Shown: positions 1-13,954, counted from the first letter of the stretch. The stretch: 64,000 nt of DNA from Coccinella septempunctata (GCF_907165205.1 NC_058189.1:43426270-43490269); one strand, 5' to 3'. The notes: generated by a model from the letters alone, not told the origin. Numbers and translations are program-made.

Positions 1-1900
1 AAAACAAGTTTAGTTGTCTCACGTTGTCCAAAAAAGTATTATAATTATTATTTGGAGAAGTTATATTGGGATTATTGTCTGGGTTTCTGAATAGAAATAT
101 TGATTCCGAAAAAATATTGGAAAAGGTATTTATACCAGTGCTTTCAACTGGCAGGAGTTAGGTTAAACGATTTTTCTTTGCGAGAGTTTTCTGCTAAATT
201 CAATTGATGATTTAGAAATACAACTTCATAATTTTCATACTTCCAAATGAATGCTTTTTCTCATCTGTAGAACTTGTTCCATGAGCTAAATCATATTTAT
301 GTCTCTTGAGATTTCAGTATGAGGAATACCTATATCATAACATGGAATTGAAATACTTAATAGAAACTTCACAAACTCAGTATATTATGCTGCCTCAACA
401 TTATTAGCTAGGTTTAATTCAAGAAAGAATCTGTGAAATAATAGGATTTTGTGTCTAGGTACAGTGGATCACCAATATCATCGCTCGATTTTATTCCACA
501 ATTCATCCTTTTCAAATGAAATATTTCCAAAGAATGTTGATCTTTCTTTACGAAACTAAATCAATCAATTCACTTCTGATAATTCCGATAAATATCTTGA
601 TTTTCTAGAAAAACTCTGTTAGGCCGTACAAATCTCGAAAAGAGTACTGACAAACATCAACGTCTGTTTTCATTTCGCAGCGCCCACAACGGTAATTGGA
701 TTCGCGAATATTATATACTTATTCATTTAGATGCGGTTATTTCGTCACACAACTTGTATTTACCTCATATGTGTATTTACATGTGCAACCCATTCTGCTT
801 AGGATTTCCACGTTCTCGGCAGTTGCTTCGGAGCAAGTTCCGCAAAACATTTCGTTGCAAACAGAACGATTTATTTCGAAAGACTGACAAAATCGTAAGG
901 TGTTCATGAAGTCATTTTGTATTTGTGAAACTTCAAGTAATAGAAAACGTATAATCATAGTTAAAAATAGCGATGGTTTGTATGTTTGCATTTGATGCTC
1001 GCTTCAGAAGAAAATCAAATTTTGTTATGCAGGCATAGGACTTGGTCCTGAATGAGAAACAGGAAATTTAATCGCTCATTTTGTTGGACAATAATCAAAC
1101 TAATGAAAAATAAAAATGCATACTCTACTCATTGGTTAATCATATAAAAATAACCAATAAATATGGAAATAGTAATAGTTTTTATTTTTCAAAAATTCAT
1201 TGATGATTTCATATCATACAAAAAGGAATAAAGGAGAAAAAACTCAAAGTACATTCTTCGTACATTATTTTTACCATATTTCAAAAACTATATATCCATA
1301 TGATCGAAAAAGACCAATATCAATTACCTGAGCTGGTTTCGAACCTTGAACCACATACATCCGAAACTTATCAATTCGTACTCATTCATACCATTGAGTA
1401 CTACCTTTGTATGGAGTATACAGGATGTTCTACGAGTAAATGGACAAACGAGATTCGTAGAAATCCTGTTCCCAATAAGGAGGGCCAAAACGTGTATAGG
1501 AGGTGTTTGTAGGAAATCACTTTGGACACTTACTTCAGACAACTAGTTATGCATAGAAAGGGGATTTATTCTATAAAGATCAAGTTTCAATTATTAGTTT
1601 CAAGATATCCCAGTTTTCCTTTCCATATTTATGTATTATCAAATATAGAACATCATTGTGAATGACAATGTTGAATGGTATATGCTACAATTTTTGAATT
1701 TCGAAATTAAATTCCATGCACTGCGCTTTCTGACCACAAAACAATTATTTATAAAACATTAATTCACAGGTGGAGCATAACTATGATTGGATCTTGAGAC
1801 AATCATATATGCAGATTACGAGAATGTTAAAATTATGATGAAAAACTACATATATGTGTTTTTCATGATTTTGAATTTGAAAAGAGTCTGATGAGTCTGC
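1..1900. other. No gene recognised
   Basis: Low-complexity AT-rich DNA with only short chance reading frames. On the minus strand around 1335-1425 a GTTCGAAACC box follows an imperfect GTACTCA...TGAGTAC stem. This resembles the B box and D arm of a tRNA-derived SINE head, but no acceptor stem is visible. A short stretch at 1420-1435 resembles the ACAGGATG end of a mobile element. Confidence 0.4.
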
Positions 1901-1959
1901 TCCTGTTTTGTGTCAAATTTTAATGTTCTGTTCCATCGGAACTAACAAAGGTATAATTA

Positions 1960-2140
1960 CTGATTCCTCTAAAAGATATCCTAGTTTTGATCTTCCCAGG
2001 AAAATATGGTCTGTTCTGAATCTTGTTAACACAGGTCATTCAAAAGCTTGTTTTGTAGCTGGAGCTCGATTGAATGCGCGGAAGCATGCAGAGGAAACAA
2101 TGATCGATCTAGTGAAAAATTCAAAATACTCTGTCGTGAA
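1960..2140 (+). pseudogene. Decayed LINE ORF2 C-terminal fragment
   Basis: The frame reads LPRKIWSVLN followed by NTGHSKACF and then HAEETMIDL. This resembles the conserved tail of Jockey/I-type LINE ORF2 proteins (LPR-W-xLNR-RTGHG-C ... EQTM-H), but the key Arg, Gly and Cys residues are largely lost. No element ends were found. It could be a chance match, so confidence is low. Confidence 0.3.
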
Positions 2141-2199
2141 TGTAAAACTCCACAAAGGGTTCGTTAAAAATCCAAGGAGAAACACAGAAAATTAATCGT

Positions 2200-3570
2200 T
2201 CAAGCAAATAATTTTAAATAGGTTCTACAACTGCATGTCATATATAACAAAATTTATCGAAATTTTGTCCACTATCTCTAGTGCACGCTCGGAAGCACGC
2301 TTCTGAATCTCAAATTATCCAACTATAACTAAGCTCTGCTTCAAAAGAGATTTTTTTCTAATAGGAATTCACGTCAAAATGTATTTTTTTTTTCAATTTC
2401 TTCTTCAATTTAACTCTCACCCTCTGTAAATTCGAAGCTTTTTAATCTATAATTTATCGAGACAAATAGGTCAGTTTTCGATTTTCAACTCATAGTTTAC
2501 GTTTGAATTTGGCACAGCCTATATAAATTTCAATATGGTCTTAGGCCTTTACTATATATCTACTAAAGATTGAGTCATTGTGATATTTATATATTTATAA
2601 ACAGAATTTTTCTGAATGCACGTCACGTATAATGGTACTCAATGAGGAGGTGTTCCATAAATTCAAATTGAAGCAAACTAAGTCTTCAATCATCATTTTG
2701 AAAAATTCTCCGAAATACAGGGTCTCCTGCAGCACCATCTATAAATTCGAGATCCAACTGCTTCTCAATTTCTAGATTATAGTTTCCTTTCCTTTCATTT
2801 ACAGTGTCTTCATACCCATAGCGCAATCTGCAAAAGTTACTGCAAAGCTACATTAGGTAGAATGCTACCTGAAATAGAATACATAATTGAGTACTTTGGC
2901 CACCATCATAGGAGCAAAGATTATAAAGACTCTATAATCTCTGCATAGGAGGATATAATTAAAATTTCCGCAATTCAACTTCAAATCCTACGCTATTTTT
3001 ACTTAAATTGCTGCATATAAATATGAAATTACTATTTTATTTATCATATGATTGAAGCAATAAGAAAATAAGGTGCTGAATTTTTCTAAATACAATACAT
3101 ATACAAAAAAATATTGTTTTCGGTAACACCGAAAGTTGGAATTAACAAATTAATAGTCAGAAATTGTCTACCTATATACAATATAATTTTGAAATTTTGC
3201 ATTGTACACATATAGTTAAAAAATAGTCTGTAACATTGTCAATGAACTTTGCAGTCTAGACACTTAACATAAATAAATAATTTTGAAATCCAGTAGGAGC
3301 TGCAGAAGTTTCTTCTTCAAATTGTTTTTCTCATAGCACATTCAGCTCTCCATGGAAAATTTTTATCATATTGATGGTTCAATTTTTAGGCTTACGTCAA
3401 ATACACTGTATCAATATGAAATCTTATTTTTGTTAAAAACTCTAGAAAAAAAACTTTTTTCGTGTAGGTACCTATAGGTACTTTCAATATGTAGAATCGA
3501 CGATTTTCGAAACATAATTTCTTTTTCCTCAGGGCTACAAAAATAATCGCAGTCTAAAAAAAATTAATAT
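2200..3570. other. No gene seen
   Basis: AT-rich sequence without a coding frame, an RNA gene or clear repeat ends. Confidence 0.5.
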
Positions 3571-4304
3571 ACAGGGTGTGGCGTAATGGATAATATGGTA
3601 CCTGCCAGTAGGGGACGTTGTGACGGTTCAGAAAAACATGTTTTATGTTCAGTAAAAGTCCCTCGGTTTTCGAGATATTCGAGATTTTCGAAAATTCGAA
3701 ATAATTTCACCCATTACCACTTTTTTGGGTAGCAAGACTCCAAATGAAGGAATTTTTTCTGTCTGTTTTTGGATTGTATTCCTGGATAAATGAGCTATCG
3801 AGTATAAGTTATGATTTCTGAGGCACATAAGTAGTTTTTTTTTTCAAACAAAGATTAGTATTGAATGTTGTAAATACAGTAAGTTATACCATTTTGGAAT
3901 CTCCATGAAACAGGCATGTTTTTTTCCCAATTTGGCACTATGGTGACCATATTATTTTTCACACCAGGTCAGGTTGAACTTTGGAAAAAAATTAGCAAAA
4001 GAGGAAATTTGAGTTAGATCTGTGTTTGAAAAAAACTATTCATGCTCCTCAGAAATCATAACTTATATTCGATAGCTCATTTATCCAGGAATACAATCCA
4101 AAAAACAGATAGAAAAAAATCCTCCATTTGGAGTCTTGCCACCCAAAAAAGTGGTGATGGGTGAAATTCTTTCGAATTTTCGAAAAGCTCGAATATCTCG
4201 AAAACCGAGGAACTTTTACTAAACATATAATATGTTTTTCTGAACTGTCACAACGTCCTCTACCGGCGGGTACCATATTATACATTCATTTCGCCACACC
4301 CTGT
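3571..4304. mobile_element. Foldback MITE, ACAGGGTGTGGCG family, copy 1
   Basis: The element begins ACAGGGTGTGGCGTAATG and ends with the reverse complement (CGCCACACCCTGT), next to TA dinucleotides. The outer 200 or so bases on each side are imperfect inverted copies of each other, so the whole element folds back. It has no transposase. TA flanks and a CAGGGTG tip fit a Tc1/mariner-type non-autonomous element. A longer relative lies at 35650-37136. Confidence 0.8.
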
Positions 4305-5609
4305 ATACCTAAATATCAGTCAGTTTTGATTGATACACTCAATGTTGAAATGTTCATCTAGCCTATGATTTAGTTTTTATTTCTGTTTTTGCCTTGCATT
4401 ATTTTTTTAGTATTCAGTATGTACTTCGGATTGTCTTCATGTTGATAAAATTCTATACTTTGTTCATTAATTCAACTTTGGCTGTGTTTGTGTAAATATT
4501 AATTTTTGTTTCTGGATCGTGTCAAGATTGCAATCTTCACACAATCTGGTTATAGTCTCCTATTTTGCTTTTGCAAGATATCTCATCGTTGTTTTTATAG
4601 CCTCGAAGAAGAAGAAATGTCGTATATTTTCATAGGCTCTGAAGACCGAGAGAAACGCTCAAATAGTGCTTCCATTTTCAGCATTCATACAAAATTCAAG
4701 CAGGGCACTGACGTGAAGTCAGAAGCTTTTGTTTGCCTGTTCATAACAACAGCGATCATATCACAGACTCTTTCCCTTTCTCTATGGATCACATATTTGG
4801 AATTTTATTGTATTGATCTCGCGCAAAGTCGTTTGGCTCTTGTACCTACGTACAGATAAATACACGACTGAGATACATTTTGATGGGGTGTAACATCATA
4901 TACGTTCATATCAAGGAAAAACATTGATGACTTCAGCACAAATACATAAATGACGCAATCACTGATGTTTTATCAGAAGGTGAAAACACTGAATAGAAAT
5001 TGACCTGTTTCAGGATATTTTTCGAAATCCAATGGGTTTGAAGAAAATCAATGTGTTTCAAGCCTTATTCGTTCACTCTAAATTACATGGGCATTAGTTT
5101 TCGAGGTTCAATGGTTGTCCACCAGAGCTTAAAGAGGAACAAGAAGAATCCTTTTAAATAGAGTTTTGTTGATATCCTTTGTCTCAGTATAGTGGAAAGT
5201 TTTATCATAAGTCAAAATTTGGACGACAAAAACTCTCCGTTTAGAATTTTATTAACAATTATATACAACTAAAATATTAATGTGCAAAAACATATATTTT
5301 GATAAAATAAGAATATATTCAAAATTAATACCTCGCTTCTTGATTCGGTAATTGAATACGAGCTAATTTGATCACTTGAATTAAATCGTCATGAAATATT
5401 CGCACACTCAATAAAAAATAGACTGCTATCTCTTAAACACTTGGTATCTTAAGACTACGCCATTTCTTCAACCATCACGGATGGAGATTTTAACTTTGGA
5501 TCAGAAACACGATATGCATCTCTTCAAATTGCAAATGAAACAGGCTTGACTCATTCTTTTGTCGAAATTTTTATAGGCTATATTTTTTAAACAAATATGT
5601 GAACTTTTT
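4305..5609. other. 3' flank of the FN3/Ig gene
   Basis: No coding frame seen. A TTTATT at 5248-5253 reads AATAAA on the minus strand, 357 bases past the stop codon of the FN3/Ig gene. It is a possible poly(A) signal for that gene. Confidence 0.35.
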
Positions 5610-7804
5610 TCAGCTGTTCTTTTCTAATCTTCTACGAATCCATCTGGGTAATCGTTTCTTGATACCTTCTTTCACCGTTTGAATTTTTTGATCCAACTGC
5701 CTATAAATTGGAATCAGGATAAACGGAACCGCTAAATATTCGTTCTGGAAAACGTAAAACCAAGCAGCAACTGCCACCATGGCAGTGTCCGTCAAGTACC
5801 CAAATAAAAAACTCATTCGTTTTTCTGCTTTTTTTGCCAGATCTATTCTTTGCTGGACCACTTCAGTACTATTTGGTTCTATTCTGAATGATGTTTGCGT
5901 TGTTATTCCTCTGACTCTTGATCTTGGTGGAGATAGTGATCTTCGAGAAAGCGATGCTTCACTCGAATTCAAGGAGGCCCTGATATAATAATCTTGATTC
6001 AGGGAATTAATTGATGAACACTTACTGTCCCAGTCATCTGAAAATCTAACAGGGGAGGTAGAAGCATCTTTTCTTCTCCTCCCTACTGAAGTTTGTCTGG
6101 ATCCCGGTCTACTTGATCTCTTACTTCCCCTATATGTTCTTTCCGCGTCAACTTGTCTATTACCAGAAGATGTTCTTTCTCTTCGGTACCTCGAGGTTTT
6201 ATTCGATAGTTGCGTTTCAGACAATTCGTTTTTCATTTGTCTGATGGCTTTATCTACATTTTGGGGAGGATCTTCTTTGGGAAATGATTTCACATTTGTA
6301 ACATGGGTATTTCTCTTTGAATAATCTAAATTCGAAAGTTCTTTCATGACGTTCTTGTCTTTTGTTTGAGAAATGTTGACAGGTGCATTCGAAATTGGAC
6401 TACTCCTATTCTGATCGGAGTACTGGGCAGGGTATTTTGATGTATCAATATAAGAATTTTTAGGGGATGTTGATCTCACATTGTGCGTAGCCAAAGAGTC
6501 AGAATTTGGTTTGATATCAGAGATTTTTCTTTCCTCGTAGGTGTCGTATTTCGAAACCATGCTCCTGCTGAACTCCGCTGTTGGTTTCGATTTGCCGCCA
6601 AAACTCTTGACAATATCACCGTAAAAATCAACAACGACTTTCGCCTCTTCTTCGGTTTCCTTTTTTTCTGGCATTTCATTAGGAATTATGAAACCTGCTC
6701 CAGCTATACTGGTGAAATTTGCTAAGGCGGACACTTTTTTTGCAGGCTCAGCCGTTTGTTTAGATGTTGACGGTTCAGCATTTTTCTGATTTCTGTTCTT
6801 GAATGCTTCTTTGATGAAATTTCCTTGTGAAGGTAACAAGCTAAAGGAACGGCGTTTACCGGGAGTTGGCGATTTTTTCAATTGACTCACGTCTAGTTCA
6901 TCTTCTACAGTAAGAGAGCTTGATCTATTTCTTTGAGGTATTTGTTCTTGATTTTGGAGATTTTGCGATTCTGCTGAATGAGCAGTCTTTGATTCAAACA
7001 TGGTGGATTGGACACTATTTTTACTGTTCATTAATGCACTTTGATTACGTTGTGAATTTTTAAGAATGGGTTTTGGAACTATGTCTGAGTTTGGCGGATC
7101 CTTACGAACAGTAAGAATCTCAAAAGGCTGATTGTCATAGACTTTGGTAGCACTCATCATTCTATTTCGGGGATTATAAATTTCTTCATCTTCATCTAAA
7201 CTGTTCCGACGGATTGCCATACTCGAATTTTTCCTTTCATCTGAAGAAGATTCACTCTCTCCTTCAGATGGTAGCGATTCCTCGTACTCGTTCATCCACT
7301 CGTCTTCTAAATTCCTCACATCTTTATCATCTGCGTCAGATTCCGATATTCTTCGGTAATCTGATATCTCCCTCCTCATTTGCTCCGTTTCCTCAAATTT
7401 ATGTAATTTAGTACCAAAACCCCCAGCCATGTTTTCAGCGTTTTTCAAACTATGTCTTCTGTTGGCCCAGGATAATTGGGTGTTCGAAAGAACGCCCGAC
7501 AGTCTTCTAGTCAAATTGAGTCTTTCTCCTGGGTTTATCTCTGCAGCCGGTTCAGAGTTGACTTGGATCGTGGGTACCTTTGAATGTGCCGAAGTCGTTT
7601 TTTGTTCTCCAGCCACATTGTTCTCGTTCATGGCTGCTTCGTGAAGGCGTTCCATGAGACGATAAGTGAGAAGTTCGGTTGAACTCGCCCATCGCTTTAG
7701 AAGTGGAAGCTCGGGAGGTTCAATGCCTAATTCTGGTGCTGATAGTGACAGCGGGGGAGGAATTGATGTCTCTTCGAAATTGACTAATTTTTTGAAGCGT
7801 GTGC
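5610..7804 (-). CDS. FN3/Ig sarcomere-type protein, exon 3 (C-terminal part)
   Basis: Last coding exon of the minus-strand gene. A frame opens at 7655, but the same frame stays open upstream to a clean acceptor (TTGCAG before 7804), so the Met at 7655 is internal. The exon starts with two codon bases (GC), which fit the single G left by exon 2 and complete a Gly codon. It encodes residues 897-1627. Most is Ser-, Arg- and Lys-rich and probably disordered (SSDERKNSS, RSSSRPGSR and RRSLSPPRSR types). The last 68 residues differ: a hydrophobic stretch from about residue 1566 to 1602 (AMVAVAAWFYVF, then LAVPFILIPIY) precedes a basic tail (KKRLPRWIRRRLEK). This looks like a C-terminal membrane anchor or hairpin. 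I do not know this tail from a named family. Confidence 0.85.
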
Positions 7805-10405
7805 CTGCAATACGAGTAATTATATTAGTAATGTTTTTAGCAATTGTACTTTATAATGTGTTATTATCTATTACTAATTATCAGATCATAACACTGGAGG
7901 GCGTGTGCTCGAAAGTGCAGGAAATAGAGAATAATAATTGCCAGCTTTCTTGCAGAAATATCAATTTACATATTTACAGTAGATGTAGATGAATTGGAAA
8001 TATTGAAGAGGCCAGTGAAAGTTGCTTTAGGGGCTGGAGAGATGGGCTTGTCACCTGACTGAGGAGAGTGAATGTTAAGCTGGGTGTGTGCGATTCTTTA
8101 TGGGACATTTTTGAGTTAATTTTCCTTTCCAGGGCCTCAAGGCCCAAAAAGGGGTCACCTGAGGCAATTTTTTTTCACTTCAAGCATTGAAAATTTGAAC
8201 AGAAATATTCAAATTGAGAGTCACCGTCATTTTGCCAGAGAAAAAATACATTCAAAATAGGTAGGTATGAAATATTGCTCCCTAACATACATTCCAGCCG
8301 AGTTATTTAGCCGTTTCGGTACTGTTGAAAGATCGTTAATAAAGTTTTAAGGTTTTCAACAAACAAGTGCACATGTGCAAATTCCACCTACCTGGCAAAA
8401 AGGCCTCATAGTCAGGAAATCAGTTAACCATTATTTAAGAGTTCTGTTTTTTTTTCAATTCATTCATTCTGATAATCCATTCTTCAATAGTTAATGGAAC
8501 AGGGTACTATTTCATGAGTTTATTGAGTTAGACAGAAAGTAGTTGTAACTGTCTGTTTCTCAACGATGTTGTATCAGCATGTTCATATAACTATACTTCA
8601 TTCAACTTTATTTTAGCAGTCGGTTGGCCATGGAAATTTGACACATTTCACTCTGTATAGTACGAAAATGTGGGGTTATGAAGCTTGTCAAAACATTTTT
8701 GGGTTTTAAATCAACGCTATGTTGCCCGTTCTACGTAAAAGTTTCCGTTATTACGTATTTTATCACAATGTCGAATCTCTTCGGAAAATATCTGACGAAC
8801 ATAATTGAAGTTTATACAAACTGATTGAAGGCATACCAAATCCAGTTATTTGCATGGAAAATACAAGAGATCAGTATAATATCATAATATGCACTAGCTT
8901 GAGGAGAGTTAATGTTCGTTATCTTCTTTGGCTTACATCATTTGTAGATTTCAAAAATATTAACCCGAAGATGAAATGCATATGATGCAGTGGTTGGCAA
9001 TGGGTATCTCCCGAAGGAATTAACAGATAATTACAAGAATGTTAAATTTTTCAATAAAAATCATCTTGCATCAATATAAGTAAAAGGAGTTGAAGGAAGT
9101 TTCAAGTTAAGATGCAACTTCACCGTTGAACAAAAATTTCACATGAATATACAAGTAACAGGGCAACTTGCGCGTATTTGTGGCTGTTCATCTTAATACA
9201 TTGATGTAAATATAATAATTAGGTATTTATTAGTACCTTAAGACATTTACATTGTATAGGACAAGTCAAATGAAAAACAGAAAAATCCATTTTAGGGAAC
9301 TCATTCTCCGATGACATTTATCGAAAATCCTGTAGTTAACTTTTCGCATTAATTCACTCAAACATAAAATTCCCAAATGCCACCACTTTTTTGGGTCTCC
9401 CAATAGAAGGAAATTCTTTGTCATACTCTTCATTCACAATCTTTCTGATTGTGGAAATATTCAGCTGAAATATAAGTCGTTTACATTCAGATGAAACATT
9501 ATATAAATTCTCTTACCTTGAATATGTTCGCTACCGTCTGACGTATTATGGATTTTAGAATATCAGGGTATAACTATTTGAATGAGCGGACCTGAATTCT
9601 AAATAGAACTTCCTGAAACCCTGTCTCTTTCTTCAATCACTTTCGGCATTTTCGAATTTTCGTAATAAAAATTGATATTAGTTGTGGCAACGGCGTTATG
9701 ACATTAACGACATTTCATGAGTGCCAACCTAACTTCGTTCTAGTTACAAAAACTTGAGAAAATTATTTCATGGCCAACCGACTGCTAAAATAAATTTGAA
9801 TGAAGTATATATAGGTACAATGCTCTATTCAAATGTATAGACTATCAAATTTGTCCACATAGAACTGTAATTTTCTTCGAGTTGAGTATCAACCAAAATA
9901 AAAGTACCTTGTATGAAGTTTTTATTTTTTGTTATTGAAACATGCATACATTATACAACGAAAAATTGAAGCATGTACATATATGGTTTAATGGGTAACC
10001 CCTATCAAAACAATATTTAAAAACTGATCTCTAGTATTTTCCATGCAAATAACTAAATAAGGTAAGACTTCAATCTGTTTGTATAAACGTCCATTATGTT
10101 AGTCACATATTTTCGACTAATTACGTAATTACTGAGAATTTCACGTAGAACGGACAACAAAGCGCTGATTTAAAACACAAAAAAGTTTTGACAAGCGTCA
10201 TAATCACACATTTTCGTGCTATACAGAGTGGAATGTGTCAAATTTCTATGGCCAACCGAGTGCTAGAATAAAAGTGAATAGAGAATACATTCCTATCACC
10301 TAAGAAAATCTGGAGGAAGCATGATCCTAATAAGATGATCATCAGTTAGGTGGATTAGTACTGTGGAATTTTACTCCCTCATCATTACCCATATTTTATA
10401 CGAAC
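7805..10405 (-). other. Intron 2 of the FN3/Ig gene
   Basis: It runs from a GTTCGT donor at 10405 to a TTGCAG acceptor ending at 7805. Both exon edges agree in phase (phase 1). Much of the right half is occupied by a foldback element (8596-10287). The stretch 7805-8595 has no recognisable feature. Confidence 0.8.
8596..10287. mobile_element. Inverted-repeat element with AGCAGTCGGTTGGCC tips
   Basis: A 37-bp sequence containing AGCAGTCGGTTGGCCATG starts at 8596. It recurs inverted at 9769-9805 and, more diverged, at about 10245-10287. The longer block 8596-8890 is matched inverted by 10020-10287. This suggests one non-autonomous element of about 1.2 kb (8596-9805) beside or overlapping part of a second copy in opposite orientation. 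There is no coding capacity. Confidence 0.65.
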
Positions 10406-13024
10406 CTTGTTCTCCTTCGGGACACAGAACTAGCATGAATTCCGAGCTGCCACTGAACTCCTGACGTATTAGTGGCGATCTAATCCTATCCACATTTAGA
10501 GGATTTGGAGGGTGATCATTTATAGCTGATTTTGTAGTTTTCTGAGGGGCAGAATGGCCATTTTTTCTTAATTCCAGGGTCTCTCCCAAACTGTATCTTC
10601 TTTCCGTAGAATTTGCGCTACTTGGTGACGGGTTCCCCAAACTCTCTGAAAATATTTCTAGGTTAGTTTCAATTTTCAACGGAGATGATTCAAAATTACT
10701 CGGAGTTCCTGAAGAGGATTTTTCGACTAGGTTTGGACTTCTGGATGGCGATTTTCCAAGGTGGTCCAGATCTCTTCGTGGAGATGTTTCGAAATGTTTC
10801 TGGTTGCTCGATGTTGATTTGTCGGATTGGTCTGACATTCTTGATGGTGATTTTTCGAAATGGTTCTGACTTCTGGATAGCAATTTTTCGATGGGGTCTG
10901 GACTTCTTTGCAGCGATTTCTGAAAATTTGTAGGACTCCTCGATGGTGATTTCTGAAATTTGTTCCACATTTCCAATGGTGATTTTTCGAGTTGTTCTGG
11001 ACTTCTGGATGGAGATTTCTCCAAGTAGTCTGGACTTCTGGATGGTGATTTCTCGAAGAGGGACGGGCTCGTTGATGGTGATTTTTCGAAGTAGAGTGGA
11101 CTACTTGGTGGAGATTTCTTGAAATAGTTAGGAATCCCCGACGATACTCTTTCTGATTGATCCGACATCGTTGAAGTTACATTTTCGGCAAGGTTGCGAC
11201 TTCCAGACGTTGTGCTTCCTTGATTATCTGTCAACCTTCTGAGTGTGTCGTTCGGATTCTTCAAATTTTTTTTAGATGAATGACCTAAATGACTGGTACT
11301 GGTTGTGGTTGTGCTCTTTAATTTCTGACTATTGGAAGATGATTTTTCGAAAAAATTAGGACCTCGTGCTGGTGATACTTCTGGTTGTCGCAAATTTCCT
11401 GATGGTTTCCAGATCTCATTTTGTTTTTCTGAGTCTGCATCTGTAATGATTATCTCCGGGGATGGACTTTTATTTTTCTCTACTTTTATTATTGTTGTGG
11501 TTCGATTGAATGCGACCTCTTGCAAATTAGGAATCAGACTATTCTCCCAGGAAGTTCGTGAATCATTTTTTGAAGCATATGGAACAGAAAATTTCCTATT
11601 CAAAAAGGGTTCAGAACCGATGTGGTTTTTCACGAGAGGCATATATTGTTTTCTCTTTTGGCGCGGTGATGCTTCTGGCGTCTTACCCGTCTTTTTACGA
11701 TCAGGTCTTACGGGTACATCCTCGTTTAGAACAAATGAAACTCTCGGTGAGGAATTGGCTCTTCTTCGTCTTGAAAGAGGTATTCGTGAATCACTCTCGA
11801 TTCTCTCTAAGTCAGTGGGTTTCTGAATTCCACGCTTTGGATCTGGTATGAATACAACTTCTGACTCTTCGCTCGGCTCGCTGACTCCATAGGGGCTCTC
11901 GGCCTTGACTCTGAACTTATATTTGCTGCCTTCAATCAAATCCTCCAACATGGTCGATTGTTGTCTAGTTGTTGCAGCTTTCAACCAAACATCCCAACCA
12001 ATTCTATAATACTCTATAATGTAATTACCAACTTGACATCCTCCATCATCTTTTGGTGTGGACCAACTCAAAGTAACAGATCTACCAGAAGTCAACAGAA
12101 CTCTTGCCTTACCTGGAGGCGTTGGTTTATCTGTGATGGTGACCAAAAATGAAGCTTGGTCGTGGCCTAATTTATTAACAGCTTTTATCTGGTATTCTCC
12201 TCTATCAGTGCGCAGTGCATTCTCGATTTTCACTGAAGCGATTTTATCGTTATATTCCGTTTCGTATCGATCGTTGTTCTGAATGGACTCGCCATCGTGC
12301 GACCAAAATATGAGCGGTGTGGGTTTTCCAGAAACCGTCACGCTCATCTTTATGGCTTCGCCGATCTCGAATATGATTCCATCTTGGTCCTGGTAGGACT
12401 TCGGTAAAGTGATGCTGGGCGGTGCTTCTATCGTCAATTTGCATTTCGTCGAAGTGTGACCAGCTTTGTTTGTTGCTGTGCATTTAATCTCTCCTTCATC
12501 GGCGATTGTCGCACGTAGAATCGTTAAAACGCTTTTGTCGGATATTGTCGTTATTCTAGTCCTATTGCCACTAAATATTTCGAAACCATCCTTAAACCAG
12601 CATATGTTTGGTGAGGGTTGGCCCAGAAAGTGTATTTCGAATTCGACTTTATCGTTTTCTAAGGCGACAGTGTCTGTCAGTTCCTGAGTGAATTTTGGAG
12701 GCGCTATGGCGGATCTCTGAAGTGTAGCAGTATATGGCTCCGAGATTTCACTAGGATCAGATAAGCCGACAGCGTTCTCCGCTCTTACTCTGAACTGGTA
12801 ACGCCAACCTGGCTCTAAGTCTCTGACTACCAATTCATTAGTGGCAACTGGCTGTGGAGATGACTTGAGCCAGTGACCAGTGCCAACTCTTCTATGTTCA
12901 ACCAAGTAGGCAGTAACGGTGGATCCTCCATCTTTTTCCGGCTTCGTCCAACAAATGTGCACGACATCAGGAGTAGTAACGTTCTCCCCAACCAAAGAAG
13001 GTTTTCCAGGTGGTGATGGACGAT
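10406..13024 (-). CDS. FN3/Ig sarcomere-type protein, exon 2 (FN3-Ig-Ig-FN3)
   Basis: This is the main exon, with acceptor TTTCTTCTAG before 13024 and donor CAAG/GTTCGT at 10406. It encodes residues 24-897. Domains in order: FN3 at about 26-120 (SPPGKP start, YQFRVRAENAVG core), Ig at about 130-222 (C at NICWFKDG, then DEGEIKCTATN), Ig at about 223-320 (second Cys replaced: DRGEYQIKAVN) and FN3 at about 321-418 (YKFRVKAESPYGVSEPS). These are titin/twitchin/myosin-binding-protein style modules, expected to act in muscle thick filaments. No kinase domain is visible. The rest is disordered and includes about 14 copies of an 11-residue repeat (consensus FEKSPSRSPxx) near 10690-11120. The order differs from vertebrate MYBPH (FN3-Ig-FN3-Ig), so I give no symbol. 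The domain family is secure, the exact orthologue is not. Confidence 0.9.
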
Positions 13025-13105
13025 CTAGAAGAAATGAATGAATTACAGAGCAGAAGTGATGAATACTGCAGGACAAGATTTCGCCTGTGAATGAAACTGA
13101 GATAT

Positions 13106-13605
13106 ACAGGGTGTTTTCAAAGGTGAGTCTTTTTTTTTTGACAAAACGTAGAAGTCATCAAATAAGTAGGTAACCAATTTTATCAAAACTTTTCTATATA
13201 AAATATTCAAGATGGCGATGTTATAAAACCCGGAATTTCGACAAAATTTCATGAAATTTCAACTACGAGACTGTGAAAGACGACTCCGGCATCGGAAAAA
13301 CGATATTCAACATAAAAATTTGGCTGGACCGACATTATTTTTAATGGTTCAGTACGTCCAAGTCTATCATTAATTATTAATTTCATCAGGTCACTTGAAA
13401 AAATTGTTGCATCGAGAGGTTTTAGGTGAAAACAGTGTAGATGATTGGGACATCTCATCGAAAGTGCTTGTGTTGGCAAATTGCTACTATTGCTAGGTAC
13501 ATCATTATTGTAAAAGTTTTGTAAATGATTTTTGGTGAAACGCTTTATTTTGACCAGTTTTGTACTCTCGGTTGAAATGAACCTCACCTCTGAATACACC
13601 ATGTA
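13106..13605. mobile_element. MITE, ACAGGGTGTTTTCAAAGG family, copy 1
   Basis: The left tip ACAGGGTGTTTTCAAAGGTG is mirrored at the right by CACCTCTGAATACACCATGT. A core block (GACTCCGGCATCG preceded by GACTGTG) is shared with 28684-29362 and, on the opposite strand, with 54921-55075. This defines a repeat family. It has no open reading frame. Confidence 0.7.
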
Positions 13606-13699
13606 AGTTTCAATACTATGTTCGAAAGAAACACTTGTTTCATCAACAGGGATAATAAAACAAAAACAAAAAACACACTTCTTTTAAAGTTTTACTCTT

Positions 13700-13737
13700 T
13701 GGCGATCGATTTCGGTTGTCAAACCATCATCAGGCCA
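13700..13737 (-). ncRNA. Hammerhead-like ribozyme motif in left Penelope copy
   Basis: On the minus strand: stem I TGGC/GCCA, core CTGATGA, one extra U, stem II GGTT-TGAC-AACC, core GAA, then the self-complementary hexamer ATCGAT ending in C at the expected cleavage site. The palindromic stem III would favour pairing between two RNA copies. Penelope-like elements are known to carry minimal type I hammerheads in their pseudo-LTRs. The core fits, but the extra base after CTGATGA is unusual. Confidence 0.6.
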
Positions 13738-13954
13738 GCTGAAAAGTATATATGTGTTTTCTCAAAATTTCATCACTTAAATTCATGTAGGCATTGTAGT
13801 AAGAATGTGCAATCTTACCGTCAATGAGGTAGTCTCTTTCATAAAAATCATTAGACTCTCGACAACAAACAATGTGGAAGAATGTTGTTGTTGAATTTCT
13901 TCTGGTCGGTATGTGGTGAAATTATTCGATACGTAGCCTAAACGAAAGTGTAAG